Assembly (NCBI GenBank): GCA_029974015.1
Contig: JARKUF010000040.1
Coordinates: 1 to 64,000 of the forward strand
Length of the DNA stretch: 64,000 bases
Source of the DNA: Spirochaetota bacterium
GTDB lineage: Bacteria > Spirochaetota > UBA4802 > JAGODF01
Reading direction: 5' to 3'
The position numbers were made by a program, and so were the translations under genes. The notes below the pieces were generated by a model. The model was not told the origin of the DNA and searched no databases. It worked only from the letters and a program-made list of their open reading frames with translations. Positions 41,049-50,752 of the stretch are shown one piece after another; the stretch's first letter is position 1, and each line of letters opens with the position of its first letter.

Positions 41049-43094
41049 TTATTCATTGGGTTTTCTGCGCGCCTTACTGCGGCCAGCCCGCTGCTTTCCC
41101 TGCGAAGTGGGGCGTTTCGTTCGTTGCAGGTATTCTTCGGGTATCGCTACGGCATTCCCGTCACGGGTCGCGGTAAAATGGGGCGAAAGTATTTCTATAC
41201 CCGCATCATTGCATCTGTCAAGGATGTTCTGATGCAGCTCCGAGTATATACGTCCCGTCGCACCGGGAGTATCGGTATAGCAGTTGATTTCGTAGCGTAC
41301 GAAAAAATCATCCAGGCCCGTCTGGAGGACGAAGGGGGCGGGTTCTTTCTTTACAAGCTCAGTCGCAAGGGCGGCCTCCTTGAGAATTTCGTGAATTTTC
41401 CTCCATGGAACGTCGTAGCCCAGGGTCACTGTGGAGTGGAGGACCAACCCCTCCCGTTTAGCAGAGGTGCTGTAGTTGATGATGTGGCTCCCCATCACGA
41501 TTGAATTTGGAATGGTGATGATTATGTTCTTCGATGTTTTGATCCTGGTGACAAGTAAGGTCTTCTCAATCACTTCCCCAACGGTGTCGCCGATTTTCAC
41601 CTGGTCACCGAGTTTGAAAGCGTACATATAGGTGAGGATTGTCCCCGCCACAACATTTGCGATCACTGAAGTGGAACCGAGGGAAAAGAGCACACCGAGG
41701 AAGATTGACACTCCTTTGAATGCTTCGGACTGGGAGCCTGGAAGATAGGGAAATAGAACGATAATGGTGAAGACGATGAGGAGGCTCCTGACAATCTTGT
41801 AGGTCGGGTCCGCCCAGTCACGGTGGAAGTTGGGGATCCTGACATTTCCTTCAGCGATTTCTTCAAAGATAAGTTTTGTAAGTTTTATCAGATAACGGGT
41901 CGCCAGAGTGATGACGGCTATGAAGAACAGATTGGGGAGAAACCCTATGAATGAAGAGCCAATGGTTTTCAGGGGCGATAGGATGTATCCGAAGAGAGTG
42001 TCCGCCCAGGTGCGTGTAAATTCAAAGAAGCTGAAGGCAATGGGTATGAAAATATATAGTAAAAAAACGTTCACGGCGATTTGGAAAAAGAGCACCGTTT
42101 TCTTGAGTATCTCGACAATCTGGTTTTCGGTCAGGATGTCGATGGTCTTGATTTTCACTGGCCTGATGAGGCCGCCTTTCCATTTGGATATATTGTTTCG
42201 CAAAAGTTCCATGGCCATCTTCAGTATCTTGTAGATGCCGATGCCCACGGCCGCTGTTAGGATCGTCAGCAGTACGCCCCTGATGATGTCCTTGATTGCT
42301 GGCGATTTCGCCAGGGGGAAGAGCAAAAAAATCACGGTAATGAAAAGGTAGAGAATTCCTATGGTAAGGGCGAGTCTTATTCCGCGGATAAAAAGTACAA
42401 CGGCGGACACCACTGTTTCATCGCTTATGATCTCGCTCCCTTTGATGGAGATGGAGCTGAAGATGGTTCCTTTTCGGGTTTCCACGGCGGCATAGATTTT
42501 TGCGAAGAACCTCGAAAGAAAAAACAGAATCAGAAGGAGCAGTATGAGCGCACCAAGGGTGATTACAGACTTGATAATTACGTCCTGATGGTCAATAAAA
42601 AACGTGTAGATGTCCGAAGGCCTGTTGACGATGGCAAGGGCAGGCCGGGTTTTTAGGAGTTCTTTAATGGTACCGGCATATTCTTCCGCGAGTTCCCCGG
42701 CCTTTTTTCCCTCGGCCTCGGCGTCTCCGGCGGTAATGGACATGATGATGGTGGTGTCGTAAATGATGTCCGTAGTGAATTCCGAGGATATAACTTTGAG
42801 ATTGTCATCGTCGAAGGACTTTGTGTCTTTGATGGCCTTAAGTCGCGATGAAATCGTTTCGGCGCGCCGGGCGGGGTCGAGGGGGCCCAGGAAGGAATGT
42901 ACCCTGAAAAGTTCCTTTTCTTCGAAGATGACGGGGGTCCCTTTTTGAGGAGTTGATAGAGCGCCCTCTGTTCCGGAATGTGCCGTGATCTTATCGGCCG
43001 GCGGCGCTGTTACGGCATTTTTCTCAGGGGATTCCGCTATTAGGGCGGAGGTTAAAATGCAAATTGAAAGAAGTGATGATAGCGCTGTTTTCAT
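41049..43094 (-). CDS. MscS-family mechanosensitive channel
   Basis: The 681-residue protein has a signal peptide, a periplasmic domain (about 25-175), then about eight membrane helices (180-480). The MscS core has the pore helix followed by the beta domain (LGSTSVIANVVAGTILTYMYAFKLGDQVKIGDTVGEV in pieces: SVIANVVAGTIL, FKLGDQVKIGDTVGEV, VTRIKTSKNIIITIPNS). A Lys/Arg-rich tail ends the protein. It probably releases solutes on osmotic downshock. It is the first gene of the channel, coiled-coil and OmpA-domain operon. Confidence 0.88.
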   Translation of the reverse strand: MKTALSSLLSICILTSALIAESPEKNAVTAPPADKITAHSGTEGALSTPQKGTPVIFEEKELFRVHSFLGPLDPARRAETISSRLKAIKDTKSFDDDNLKVISSEFTTDIIYDTTIIMSITAGDAEAEGKKAGELAEEYAGTIKELLKTRPALAIVNRPSDIYTFFIDHQDVIIKSVITLGALILLLLILFFLSRFFAKIYAAVETRKGTIFSSISIKGSEIISDETVVSAVVLFIRGIRLALTIGILYLFITVIFLLFPLAKSPAIKDIIRGVLLTILTAAVGIGIYKILKMAMELLRNNISKWKGGLIRPVKIKTIDILTENQIVEILKKTVLFFQIAVNVFLLYIFIPIAFSFFEFTRTWADTLFGYILSPLKTIGSSFIGFLPNLFFIAVITLATRYLIKLTKLIFEEIAEGNVRIPNFHRDWADPTYKIVRSLLIVFTIIVLFPYLPGSQSEAFKGVSIFLGVLFSLGSTSVIANVVAGTILTYMYAFKLGDQVKIGDTVGEVIEKTLLVTRIKTSKNIIITIPNSIVMGSHIINYSTSAKREGLVLHSTVTLGYDVPWRKIHEILKEAALATELVKKEPAPFVLQTGLDDFFVRYEINCYTDTPGATGRIYSELHQNILDRCNDAGIEILSPHFTATRDGNAVAIPEEYLQRTKRPTSQGKQRAGRSKARRKPNE

Positions 43095-43106
43095 GGATTT
43101 TTTTAA

Positions 43107-43138
43107 GAAACCTCAAAAATTAAATTTTTAGGGGCTCC
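43107..43138 (-). repeat. AT hairpin only of the two-hairpin repeat
   Basis: GAAACCTCAAAAATTAAA and TTTTTAGGGGCTCCC form the left palindrome of the family with no GC hairpin attached. It is 13 bases upstream of the MscS-type gene start and could reach its leader. Confidence 0.6.
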
Positions 43139-43251
43139 CCTGTGAGATCACAAAAAATTGGAAAGTGCTCATAAGAGAATCATTTGTCTTGGATTGTCAA
43201 GAATAAATGTCAATCACCGATTCTTCTCCGGCTGGTAATCCCTTAACCTTA

Positions 43252-43371
43252 GGGAACCTCTAAAAATTAAATTTTTGAGATCCCCTTAATTTGCGACTAC
43301 TGGCATACTCATGACTCAGGTTTTTCCGCCCGCCGAAGGCGGGCGGAAAAACCAAATTATTAGAAGTTGCC
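43252..43371 (+). repeat. Two-hairpin intergenic repeat, full copy
   Basis: GGGAACCTCTAAAAATTAAA, TTTTTGAGATCCCC, the linker GCGACTACTGGCATACTCATGAC, the GC hairpin AGGTTTTTCCGCCCGCC-GAA-GGCGGGCGGAAAAACC and the end TTATTAGAAGTTGCC. A further GC-hairpin fragment follows at about 43377-43415. The 415-base gap between the divergent MscS and epimerase genes holds these repeats, a TTGACA-like box near 43475 (GTTGACAC) and no gene. Confidence 0.88.
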
Positions 43372-43509
43372 TTATATTTTCCCATACCCCGAAGGCGGGC
43401 GAAAAATCGTTGTTTTTGTGATTGGCTTGAATTTTTAAAGAGGTTCTCTGCAGGCATTGCGCCTTATAATAGTGTTGACACTTTGATGTAATTGGCATAT
43501 TTTGAAAGA

Positions 43510-44490
43510 ATGAAAATACTCGTTACCGGAGCATCCGGCTTTCTTGGAACCAATATTGTCCGCGAATGCCTTCGCAGAGGCCATGTTGTCCGCGCCTTTT
43601 CCCTCGAGGGATCGAATGTATCTTATATTGAAGAGAAGGGTGTGGAACTCGTATTCGGTGACGTGGCCGATCCTGCGGCCGTGGGGGCGGCGATGAAAGG
43701 GATGGGCGCCGTGATCCACGCGGCGGGGGACACGAGCTTCTGGAAAAAGAAGTTCGTAAGCCAGCGGAGGACCAATGTCGAAGGCGTTCGTACAGTCATG
43801 GAGGCGGCCCTGGCCAATAAAGTGAAGCGGGTTGTACACACGAGCACCGTGGACGCCCTGGGATACAATCCCGACGGGCTTGCGGACGAAACCTGGAGCG
43901 AGTACAACTATGGCGGAATGGGATACAATTACGCGGATACCAAAAGGGAAGGAGAGCGCCTTGCGCTCTCATATGTCGACAGAGGGCTTGCTGTGATTGT
44001 GATAAACCCGGGAAGCATGATTGGGCCATACGATCATACGCTCCAGTTCGGAAGGCTTTTTATGGACCTGCGGGACGGAAAAGTGCCGGCGGTCCTGCCC
44101 GGCGGCGCCCCCTGGGCCCATGTGACGGAAGTTGCTAAGGCCCATGTGGCGGCGCTGACGAAGGGAAAACCGGGAGAACGATACATCTGCGGCGGCATCA
44201 ACGAATCGTATCGCAGTGTTTTTGCAATCATTTCGGCCTCCGTTGGGACCCGCCCCCCACGGTATACTATGGCGAAATGGATGACTGTGACTTATGGTTA
44301 TCTCATGGAAATTTTTTCTAACTTCACGGGAAAACCTCCGGAACTCAATCCGGGACAGGCGCGTTACATGTCGGTTTTCCCAAAGTATGATTCTTCAAAA
44401 GCAGAGAAAGTTCTCGGATTCAAGGCCGTGCCGATCGAGGAGATGGTTGCCGATGCCGGGAAATGGTATGCGGAGAACGGATTCCTATGA
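43510..44490 (+). CDS. NAD-dependent epimerase/dehydratase (extended SDR)
   Basis: The 326-residue protein begins with the Rossmann motif TGASGFLGTN (about 6-15). The catalytic YADTK lies near 150, with STVDALGY before it and NPGSMIGPYD after it, the pattern of dihydroflavonol-reductase and hopanoid-associated (HpnA-like) epimerases. The substrate (sugar nucleotide, steroid-like or other) cannot be told. ATG 43510 starts directly at the fold; an in-frame TTG at 43492 would add six residues. Confidence 0.85.
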   Translation: MKILVTGASGFLGTNIVRECLRRGHVVRAFSLEGSNVSYIEEKGVELVFGDVADPAAVGAAMKGMGAVIHAAGDTSFWKKKFVSQRRTNVEGVRTVMEAALANKVKRVVHTSTVDALGYNPDGLADETWSEYNYGGMGYNYADTKREGERLALSYVDRGLAVIVINPGSMIGPYDHTLQFGRLFMDLRDGKVPAVLPGGAPWAHVTEVAKAHVAALTKGKPGERYICGGINESYRSVFAIISASVGTRPPRYTMAKWMTVTYGYLMEIFSNFTGKPPELNPGQARYMSVFPKYDSSKAEKVLGFKAVPIEEMVADAGKWYAENGFL

Positions 44491-44651
44491 CGGGGCCGGC
44501 GTTTTCCTTCAATATGTTATGCTTTGCCAGTATCCAGGCGAAATTGGGAATACGGATTTCTGTGAGTTCGCCATTATCCTATTATGCCGTCTTAGATATT
44601 TCTTTACCCTCCATTGCGGCCGATTCCGTTTTTTGCTCTGTCCGGTTTTCA

Positions 44652-44657
44652 TATAAT
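44652..44657 (+). promoter_or_regulatory. Perfect -10 box upstream of the PAS-GGDEF gene
   Basis: TATAAT lies 24 bases before ATG 44681, with GAGGG between them. No good -35 box is seen. If used, transcription would start near 44664, so the ATG at 44669 would be too close and 44681 is favoured. Confidence 0.4.
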
Positions 44658-44680
44658 CGCTTCTTACTATGAGGGCCTCC

Positions 44681-47512
44681 ATGGATTGGTTGATGAACCG
44701 CCTATTAAGACGCTATGAAGGTGAAAGCCTTGTGATGAAGCTCAAGGCGCGGTTTATGCTGTACATCTCATTTTCTTTCCTGTTTGTCTTCGCCGTTGCC
44801 GCGCTTTACTCCTGGCATATTGAGTTGAATGACCCGAACTACGGCTATTCCATCGATGTGCGCATCATGATTGCACTCATTGCCGGAATTGTATGCAACG
44901 TTGCGGGAATTTTGGTCATTGTCAGAGGGCGGTATGCCTTCGGGGCCCATTTCATCCTTTTATGCGGTTTTACCACGGTTTGGATGGTCATGGCTGTGGA
45001 CAAGTCCTTCATCCTGTCGCGGCTCAACACCGCCCTGTTCCTTGTGGTCCTCCTTTCGCTCGTGCCGGTGGCGACGACCCGAAAACCTTCGGTGTTCGTC
45101 GCCTATCCCCTGGTGAACTCCGCGCTGTTCTGCCTGTACCTATGGTACTTTCGCTACGAGCTTGGCCTGGCCTACGGCCCTCTGATCGATCATATCGCCG
45201 ACAGCCTGCTTTCCATAGTAGGTGCGGCGATTATCGGTTATAATATTTTCTCAATCAACAAGAAAGCGCTTGAGCATGCGGAGCAGGAGGTGTTTTTTCG
45301 ACGCAACACCGAGGAGCTTCTTGCGCAGAAAAGTTATGAGCTCGGTGAAAGAGTCAAGGAACTGGATTGTTTGCACACAGTTTCCGCCCTGTTGGAACGC
45401 CCCGGAATAAACGAGAAGGATATTTTTCAGGGAGTTGCGGATATTCTGCCCTCGGCCTACCAGTATTCTGATCTGTCCTGCGCCCGCATCACCTTCGGCG
45501 GAGTCTCCTACCAGACTGAAAATTTTGCGGATACGCCATGGAAGCAGGAGCGGAAAGTATCGGTCCAGGGCGTTTCTTTGGGAAGCGTGGAGGTCCGATA
45601 CCTACAGGAATTGCCGAAGATGTACGAGGGCCCTTTCCTCAAGGAGGAAGGGATGCTCCTCAACACCGTGGCGGAGCGCCTCGGAAGGGTCGTGGAGAGG
45701 ATGAGGGCCGAGGAGGCCCTTCGGGAAGGTGAAGAGAACTACCGCGGCATTTTCGAGAACGCCTCAATGGGGATTTTCCATTCCCTCCCATCGGGGACTT
45801 TTCTAAGGGTAAACGGCGCCTTTGCTTCGATTCTCGGGTTCAGCGGGCCGGAGGAAATGATTTCTTCAGTGAAGAACATCTCCTCGCAGATTTATGCCGA
45901 TCCCCTACGGCGCGATGAGGTAATAGAAAGGGCGTTCCGTTTCGATGGATGGAAGCATTATGAAATGCCTTTTAAGAGAAAAGACGGTACAGTGATAATC
46001 ACCAATCTGACCGTGCGGGGGGTGGATGATAAGAACGGCAATCCCGCTTATCTGGAAGGATTCGTGGTTGATATCACCGAGAGCAAGAAGGCCGGGGAGG
46101 CGTTGAAACTCAACGAAATGCGGCTCAACGCCCTGTTGACCCTCTCGGAAAAGACCCATGGCCTCAGCGAGGCCGAAATAGTACAGGCCTCCCTTGAGGA
46201 GGCGCAGAACTTGACAGGAAGCCCCATAGGTTACTTCCATTTTATCAATGACGATGGGGAAACGATACAGCTTGCGGCGTGGTCGCAATCGGCCCGCAAG
46301 CAATGCACGGCAGAGGAACCCCAGCACTATCTCCTCTCCGTTGCAGGAGTTTGGGCCGATTGCGCAAGGACGAAAAAACCCGCGGTCCACAACGATTATC
46401 CGGCCCTTGAAGGAAAACATGAACTTCCCCGGGGCCACTCGGAACTTGTACGGCACATGAGTGTGCCTGTCATCGAAGGTGACGAAGTGAAGGCTATAGC
46501 CGGAGTGGCAAACAAGGCGACGGAGTACGAAGAGGCCGACGTGCGGCAGCTCCAGCTCCTTGCGAACGACACCTGGAGAATCGTGCGGCGGAAGCGGGCA
46601 GAGGAGGAAAGCCAGAAGCTTGCGGCGATCATCGAGACCAGTTCCGATTTTATTGGAATTTCCGACCTGGAAGGGAGGGTCCTTTATGTCAACGAGGCCG
46701 GGCTTCGCCTCGTTGGCATCGATTCCCTCTCCGCGGTCAAGGGGAAGTATATAGGGGATTTCTTAGCGCCGGAAGAGGCAGTGCGCCTCACGGGAGGAAT
46801 GGTGTCGTCGATAAAGGAAAGCGGGAGCTGGGTAGGCGAGTTCAAGATGATTCACACGGCTTCCGGCAGGCCGGTCCCGGTCGAGATGAACGCCTTTATT
46901 ATAAGGAGCCCCGAAACGGGGAAGCCGATGGCTTTTGCCGGCATAAGCCGCGATATTTCCGAGAGGAAGCGCGCGGAATTAGCCCTCTTCGAACTTGCTA
47001 CTTCGGACCCACTCACGGGGGTTTACAACAGGCGCAGGTTTTTTGAGCTTGCCGGACGCGCATTCAAGCACGCGCTTTTAAAGAGCCAGGAACTTTCGGC
47101 CCTGATGATTGACGTCGACCACTTTAAGGCTATCAACGACAAGTACGGACATGCCGTGGGAGACCAGATACTTGCAAAGCTTGTGACCAGGCTCAGGGCC
47201 GGGCTCAGGGATTCCGATATCCTTGGCCGCTACGGCGGTGAGGAATTCGTCGTTTTAATGCCCGGCACCGATAGAACATCAGCCTTACGGGTGGCCGGAC
47301 GTCTTCTGGACGAGGTACGCAGGGACCCCGTGAATACCGGGCGAAAGACAATCCCTGTCACCGTCAGCATAGGCATTGCAGTCCTGGAAGAGGGGCGCGA
47401 CCTTACCACCGACGATCTCATAAATAGGGCCGATGAGGCGATGTACCGGGCCAAACATGACGGGCGCAACTGCGTGAGGGAATGGACGCCTGGAACGGGC
47501 ATGGGAATATGA
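44681..47512 (+). CDS. Membrane diguanylate cyclase with GAF and PAS domains
   Basis: The 943-residue protein has about six membrane helices (20-195), a GAF-like part (about 225-340), PAS (about 350-475), a GAF_2-type domain (about 480-640, TKKPAVHNDYPALEG), PAS (about 645-765) and a C-terminal GGDEF domain (about 775-935). The active site RYGGEEFVVLMP is intact, and an inhibitory RxxD site (RDSD) lies five residues before it, so it should make c-di-GMP with product inhibition. It follows the epimerase by 190 bases with its own -10 box. Confidence 0.9.
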   Translation: MDWLMNRLLRRYEGESLVMKLKARFMLYISFSFLFVFAVAALYSWHIELNDPNYGYSIDVRIMIALIAGIVCNVAGILVIVRGRYAFGAHFILLCGFTTVWMVMAVDKSFILSRLNTALFLVVLLSLVPVATTRKPSVFVAYPLVNSALFCLYLWYFRYELGLAYGPLIDHIADSLLSIVGAAIIGYNIFSINKKALEHAEQEVFFRRNTEELLAQKSYELGERVKELDCLHTVSALLERPGINEKDIFQGVADILPSAYQYSDLSCARITFGGVSYQTENFADTPWKQERKVSVQGVSLGSVEVRYLQELPKMYEGPFLKEEGMLLNTVAERLGRVVERMRAEEALREGEENYRGIFENASMGIFHSLPSGTFLRVNGAFASILGFSGPEEMISSVKNISSQIYADPLRRDEVIERAFRFDGWKHYEMPFKRKDGTVIITNLTVRGVDDKNGNPAYLEGFVVDITESKKAGEALKLNEMRLNALLTLSEKTHGLSEAEIVQASLEEAQNLTGSPIGYFHFINDDGETIQLAAWSQSARKQCTAEEPQHYLLSVAGVWADCARTKKPAVHNDYPALEGKHELPRGHSELVRHMSVPVIEGDEVKAIAGVANKATEYEEADVRQLQLLANDTWRIVRRKRAEEESQKLAAIIETSSDFIGISDLEGRVLYVNEAGLRLVGIDSLSAVKGKYIGDFLAPEEAVRLTGGMVSSIKESGSWVGEFKMIHTASGRPVPVEMNAFIIRSPETGKPMAFAGISRDISERKRAELALFELATSDPLTGVYNRRRFFELAGRAFKHALLKSQELSALMIDVDHFKAINDKYGHAVGDQILAKLVTRLRAGLRDSDILGRYGGEEFVVLMPGTDRTSALRVAGRLLDEVRRDPVNTGRKTIPVTVSIGIAVLEEGRDLTTDDLINRADEAMYRAKHDGRNCVREWTPGTGMGI

Positions 47513-47608
47513 GGCAAACTCAAATTAATTTTCCCGCCCTCCGAAGGCCGACTGGAAATAAAAGTACCGATCTGCGTTTTTTCCCCTTCGCCCGGGCATG
47601 GGCCAGGT

Positions 47609-48373
47609 TTACGGCAGTACCGGAATTCCCTTTCCCTTCAGATATTCTTTTACCTGGCGGATGCTGTAGGTCCTAAAGTGAAATACCGATGCCGCCAGGA
47701 GGACCTCTGCGCGGCCCTTCTCCACGGCTTCGGCAAAATGCTCGAGCTTTCCCGCGCCCCCGGATGCGATCACGGGGAGGGACACCGCATCGGCGATGGC
47801 GCTGGTGAAGCCGATGTCGTACCCCTGCAGTGTGCCGTCGCCGTCCATACTGGTGGGGAGCAGGGCTCCCGCCCCGAGGGATTCACACTGACGGGCCCAC
47901 TCCACGGCGTCTTTGCCGGTCGGTCTGGTCCCCCCGGAAATCACGAGCTCGTAGCCGGACGGCATTGCCGCGTTGCGCCGCCCATCGATGGCGATGGTGA
48001 GCCTTTCTGGGCCGATTGTCTTTGCCGCTTTTTCCACGATGGCCGGGTCTTTCACCGCGGCGCTGTTAATGGAAACATTGTTCGCACCGGCGTCGAGGAC
48101 CATCTTAATATCATCCAGACTTCCGATGCCTCCCCCGACCGTGAGGGGAATGGTTATCACCGAGGAGACGTTTTTCACCCATTCCAGTCGCGTCGCACGG
48201 TTTTCAAGAGTGGCGGCGATATCGAGCATGGCGAGCTCGTCGGCCCCCTCGGACTGATAAAACTTCGCGTTCTCTACGGGATCGCCGGCATCGCGGATAT
48301 CGGCAAAGTGCACCCCCTTTACAACGCGCCCGTTTTTCATGTCAAGGCAGGGCATGATTCTGACTGGCTTCAT
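47609..48373 (-). CDS. hisF: Imidazole glycerol phosphate synthase cyclase subunit HisF
   Basis: The 254-residue TIM barrel keeps the catalytic Asp of MPCLDMKNGRVVKG (residue 11) and the second Asp of TIAIDGRRNA (near 130), with the phosphate sites TVGGGIGS, SMDGDGTLQGYD and IASGGAGKLEHF. The usual VAIDAKR and TSMDRDGTK motifs are slightly altered. With HisH it makes IGP and AICAR in histidine synthesis; hisH and the other his genes are not nearby, so it is orphaned here. It starts after GAAGGAAAAGCC. Confidence 0.9.
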   Translation of the reverse strand: MKPVRIMPCLDMKNGRVVKGVHFADIRDAGDPVENAKFYQSEGADELAMLDIAATLENRATRLEWVKNVSSVITIPLTVGGGIGSLDDIKMVLDAGANNVSINSAAVKDPAIVEKAAKTIGPERLTIAIDGRRNAAMPSGYELVISGGTRPTGKDAVEWARQCESLGAGALLPTSMDGDGTLQGYDIGFTSAIADAVSLPVIASGGAGKLEHFAEAVEKGRAEVLLAASVFHFRTYSIRQVKEYLKGKGIPVLP

Positions 48374-48494
48374 GGCTTTTCCTTCTCAGGTTTCATGTTT
48401 TTCATTTATTGCTCTTCCCGCGGTGTCTGAAAACACCTCGGCCGGGCCTCATAGGGTCCCCGGCCGGATGGGTCATGTTTCCACGGGCGCGGTA

Positions 48495-48674
48495 TTATTC
48501 GCTGTCTACGATTTCGGCCTCGGGGGCGTTTTTTTTCACCGATTCGATGCCTTTGAGGCAGGCCGTCTTCGATGAATAACCCTCTCCTACAGCGATAATT
48601 TCACCATTGGCCGCTTTCAGTCTGAAACGGTATTCCCCTTTTTTGTCTTTGTACACTTCAAATTTTGCAGCCAT
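48495..48674 (-). CDS. DUF1508 (YegP-like) small protein
   Basis: The 59-residue protein begins MAAKFEVYKDKKGEYRFRLK and continues ANGEIIAVGEGYSSK with KGIESVKKNAPEAEI, a single DUF1508 repeat. E. coli YegP has two such repeats and is cytoplasmic; its role is unclear. GGGAGGAC precedes ATG 48674. It lies upstream of hisF on the same strand, 121 bases away. Confidence 0.9.
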   Translation of the reverse strand: MAAKFEVYKDKKGEYRFRLKAANGEIIAVGEGYSSKTACLKGIESVKKNAPEAEIVDSE

Positions 48675-48709
48675 TGTCCTCCCTCCTGGGTGCGTTTTGA
48701 TTGGTTTAT

Positions 48710-48830
48710 GGCAATTTTTAGTACTCAGGTTTTCCCGCCCGCCTTCGGCGGGAGGGAAAACCTGAGTACTGAGTATGCCAGTAGTTACAATTTATGGAAA
48801 CCTCAAAAATTTAATTTTTTAAAGGTTCCC
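48710..48830 (-). repeat. Two-hairpin intergenic repeat, full copy
   Basis: Inverted copy. The GC stem is extended by its flanks: AGTACTCAGGTTTTCCC pairs with GGGAAAACCTGAGTACT, more than any other copy. Then GAGTATGCCAGTAGTTACAA and the AT hairpin GGAAACCTC...AAAGGTTCCC. It lies between the DUF1508 gene and the recD stop. Confidence 0.88.
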
Positions 48831-48895
48831 TTATTCTTGGCTATGGTATGATGTAAAAGGGCGTACGTCAAGTGAAATCTTGTGTTATCTGGACG

Positions 48896-50752
48896 TCAAC
48901 TCTCATCTCCCCAGAGAGCGAAGCGAAGTCCCGATGTCCGCATCACAGGGCGTTCAATGGCCCTGGCCAGGACTTTAGGGTCGCCCCATATTTCTATTTT
49001 GCAGCGGGCCCGGGTGACGGCAGTGTAAAGGAGTTCCCTCGTGAGTACGGGGCTGTCCCTGTCGGGGAGCACCAGCAGTACCCGGGAAAATTCCGAGCCC
49101 TGGCTTTTATGGACCGTAAGGGAATAGACGGTTTCGTGGAGGGGAAGCCGCGCCGCGGCCACTGAGCGTGTGCTTTTGGGTTCGCCGCCGGGGAAATGGG
49201 CGAGGAAGGCCCCGCCGCTCCCTGTACGGATGATGCCGATGTCGCCGTTAAAAAGGCCCAGGGAGTAGCTGTTGTTCGTTATCATCACAGGCCTGCCATT
49301 ATACATGCCCTGGCGCCGCGGCGGGGCAATCCGGCTTTCAATGATTTTATTTATCGATTCCGCGCCCCGGGGCCCGCGACGAAGGGCGCAGAGCACCATC
49401 ACTTCGAAGAACTGATTGAGGGCATCGGCGGGGTCCCCCTCGCCAAGGCTCTGCCAGGGGCCTTTGGACGCGAGGTCGGCGACGCGAGCCCTCAGCTCTT
49501 CGAGACTTCCGGGAGGATCGAGGCGTACCGTGTTGTAGCCTCCGTCAGAAAGTTCGCCAACTGTATCCGCGGCTCGTCCCGCGCGTATGTCGCGTCCGAG
49601 CCTGGCGATATCGCTGTTGAACCTGTAGCTTTTATCGAGATAAACAATAGTGTCGCGCATAACGGCATCGCCAGCTTCTGCAATGGGAAGCTCATCGCCG
49701 GACAGCCTCTTCGCCAGGGTGGCGAAGCTGCGGGAAAAACATGGCGCGCTTCTGTCCACCCCGCCGCAGATGTCCCCCAGGACGGAGCCGGCCTCCACTG
49801 ATGCTAACTGGTCTTTGTCTCCCAGGAGAATCACCCGGGATTCCGGGGGCACCGCATCAAGGAGCTTTGCCATGAGGGCCAGGTCCACCATCGAAGACTC
49901 ATCGACCACTACCGCGTCGAAGGGGAGAGGGCTGGACGCATCGTGACGGAAATAAGGCGTTCCGGGCCTGGCGCCCAGGAGGCGGTGGATGGTGAAAGCT
50001 TCCCGGGGAAATTCCTGCAGGATTTCCGGCGCCGTATCTTTGAGGGTTTCTCCGGGGGCCATGGCGCGGTCAATGGATTCTTTCAAGCGCGCGGCAGCTT
50101 TTCCCGTTGGGGCAGCAAGCGCGATCGTGTATTTTCCGCCTTCGGCACGTGCCTGTTCAAGAAGGAGGGTGATGATCTTTGCCACCGTGGTTGTCTTTCC
50201 CGTGCCGGGTCCGCCGGAAATGACGGTGAAACGTCCGGTGACGGCCCTGAGGGCGGCGACGCGCTGCCAGTCGGTCTTTTCCCCGGAGGGGAAAAGACGC
50301 CGGAGCCCCGCCGCTAAGAGGCCCTCGTCTATTCGAGGCGGGTCAAGGTGCAGCCGCCCTTTGATGTTTTCAGACAGGCGGGTTTCGTACCGCCAGTAGC
50401 GGTAAAGATAAAGCCTTCCGGAAGGATCGAGTATCAGCGGGGCCATTTCTCCGGGAGGCGCGGCTATGCGTGACGCGGCCAGTGAGGATTTCCATTGCTT
50501 TAAAGCGGGAAGCCTTTCCGCAAGGAGAGGATCGGAAGTCCCCGTCTCTTCTCCGAGGAGGACATCCCCCAGAGGTTTTCCGGCAATGCGGTTTAAGTCG
50601 AGGCAGGTGTCGCCGGCGATAACGCGGTTGGAAAGGAGCGCCCCCGCCAGGGCCGCCGAACTGTCTCCCGCGCGCTCTTCAAGGAACCGGAAGAATTCAC
50701 GGTCGAGGTCCGAAAAAGCTTCGGCGCTTATGAGGCGTTTCGGATCAGCCAT
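48896..50752 (-). CDS. recD: Exodeoxyribonuclease V subunit RecD
   Basis: The 618-residue SF1B helicase has the Walker A GGPGTGKTTT (near 180), DESSMVD (Walker B region), LLGDKDQLASVEAGSVLGD, and the C-terminal VHKSQGSEF with TAVTRAR. It is the 5'-3' motor of RecBCD. ATG 50752 with GGGAGG upstream is chosen; the frame extends 27 bases further. It overlaps the recB stop by eight bases and is last in recC-recB-recD. Confidence 0.92.
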   Translation of the reverse strand: MADPKRLISAEAFSDLDREFFRFLEERAGDSSAALAGALLSNRVIAGDTCLDLNRIAGKPLGDVLLGEETGTSDPLLAERLPALKQWKSSLAASRIAAPPGEMAPLILDPSGRLYLYRYWRYETRLSENIKGRLHLDPPRIDEGLLAAGLRRLFPSGEKTDWQRVAALRAVTGRFTVISGGPGTGKTTTVAKIITLLLEQARAEGGKYTIALAAPTGKAAARLKESIDRAMAPGETLKDTAPEILQEFPREAFTIHRLLGARPGTPYFRHDASSPLPFDAVVVDESSMVDLALMAKLLDAVPPESRVILLGDKDQLASVEAGSVLGDICGGVDRSAPCFSRSFATLAKRLSGDELPIAEAGDAVMRDTIVYLDKSYRFNSDIARLGRDIRAGRAADTVGELSDGGYNTVRLDPPGSLEELRARVADLASKGPWQSLGEGDPADALNQFFEVMVLCALRRGPRGAESINKIIESRIAPPRRQGMYNGRPVMITNNSYSLGLFNGDIGIIRTGSGGAFLAHFPGGEPKSTRSVAAARLPLHETVYSLTVHKSQGSEFSRVLLVLPDRDSPVLTRELLYTAVTRARCKIEIWGDPKVLARAIERPVMRTSGLRFALWGDES

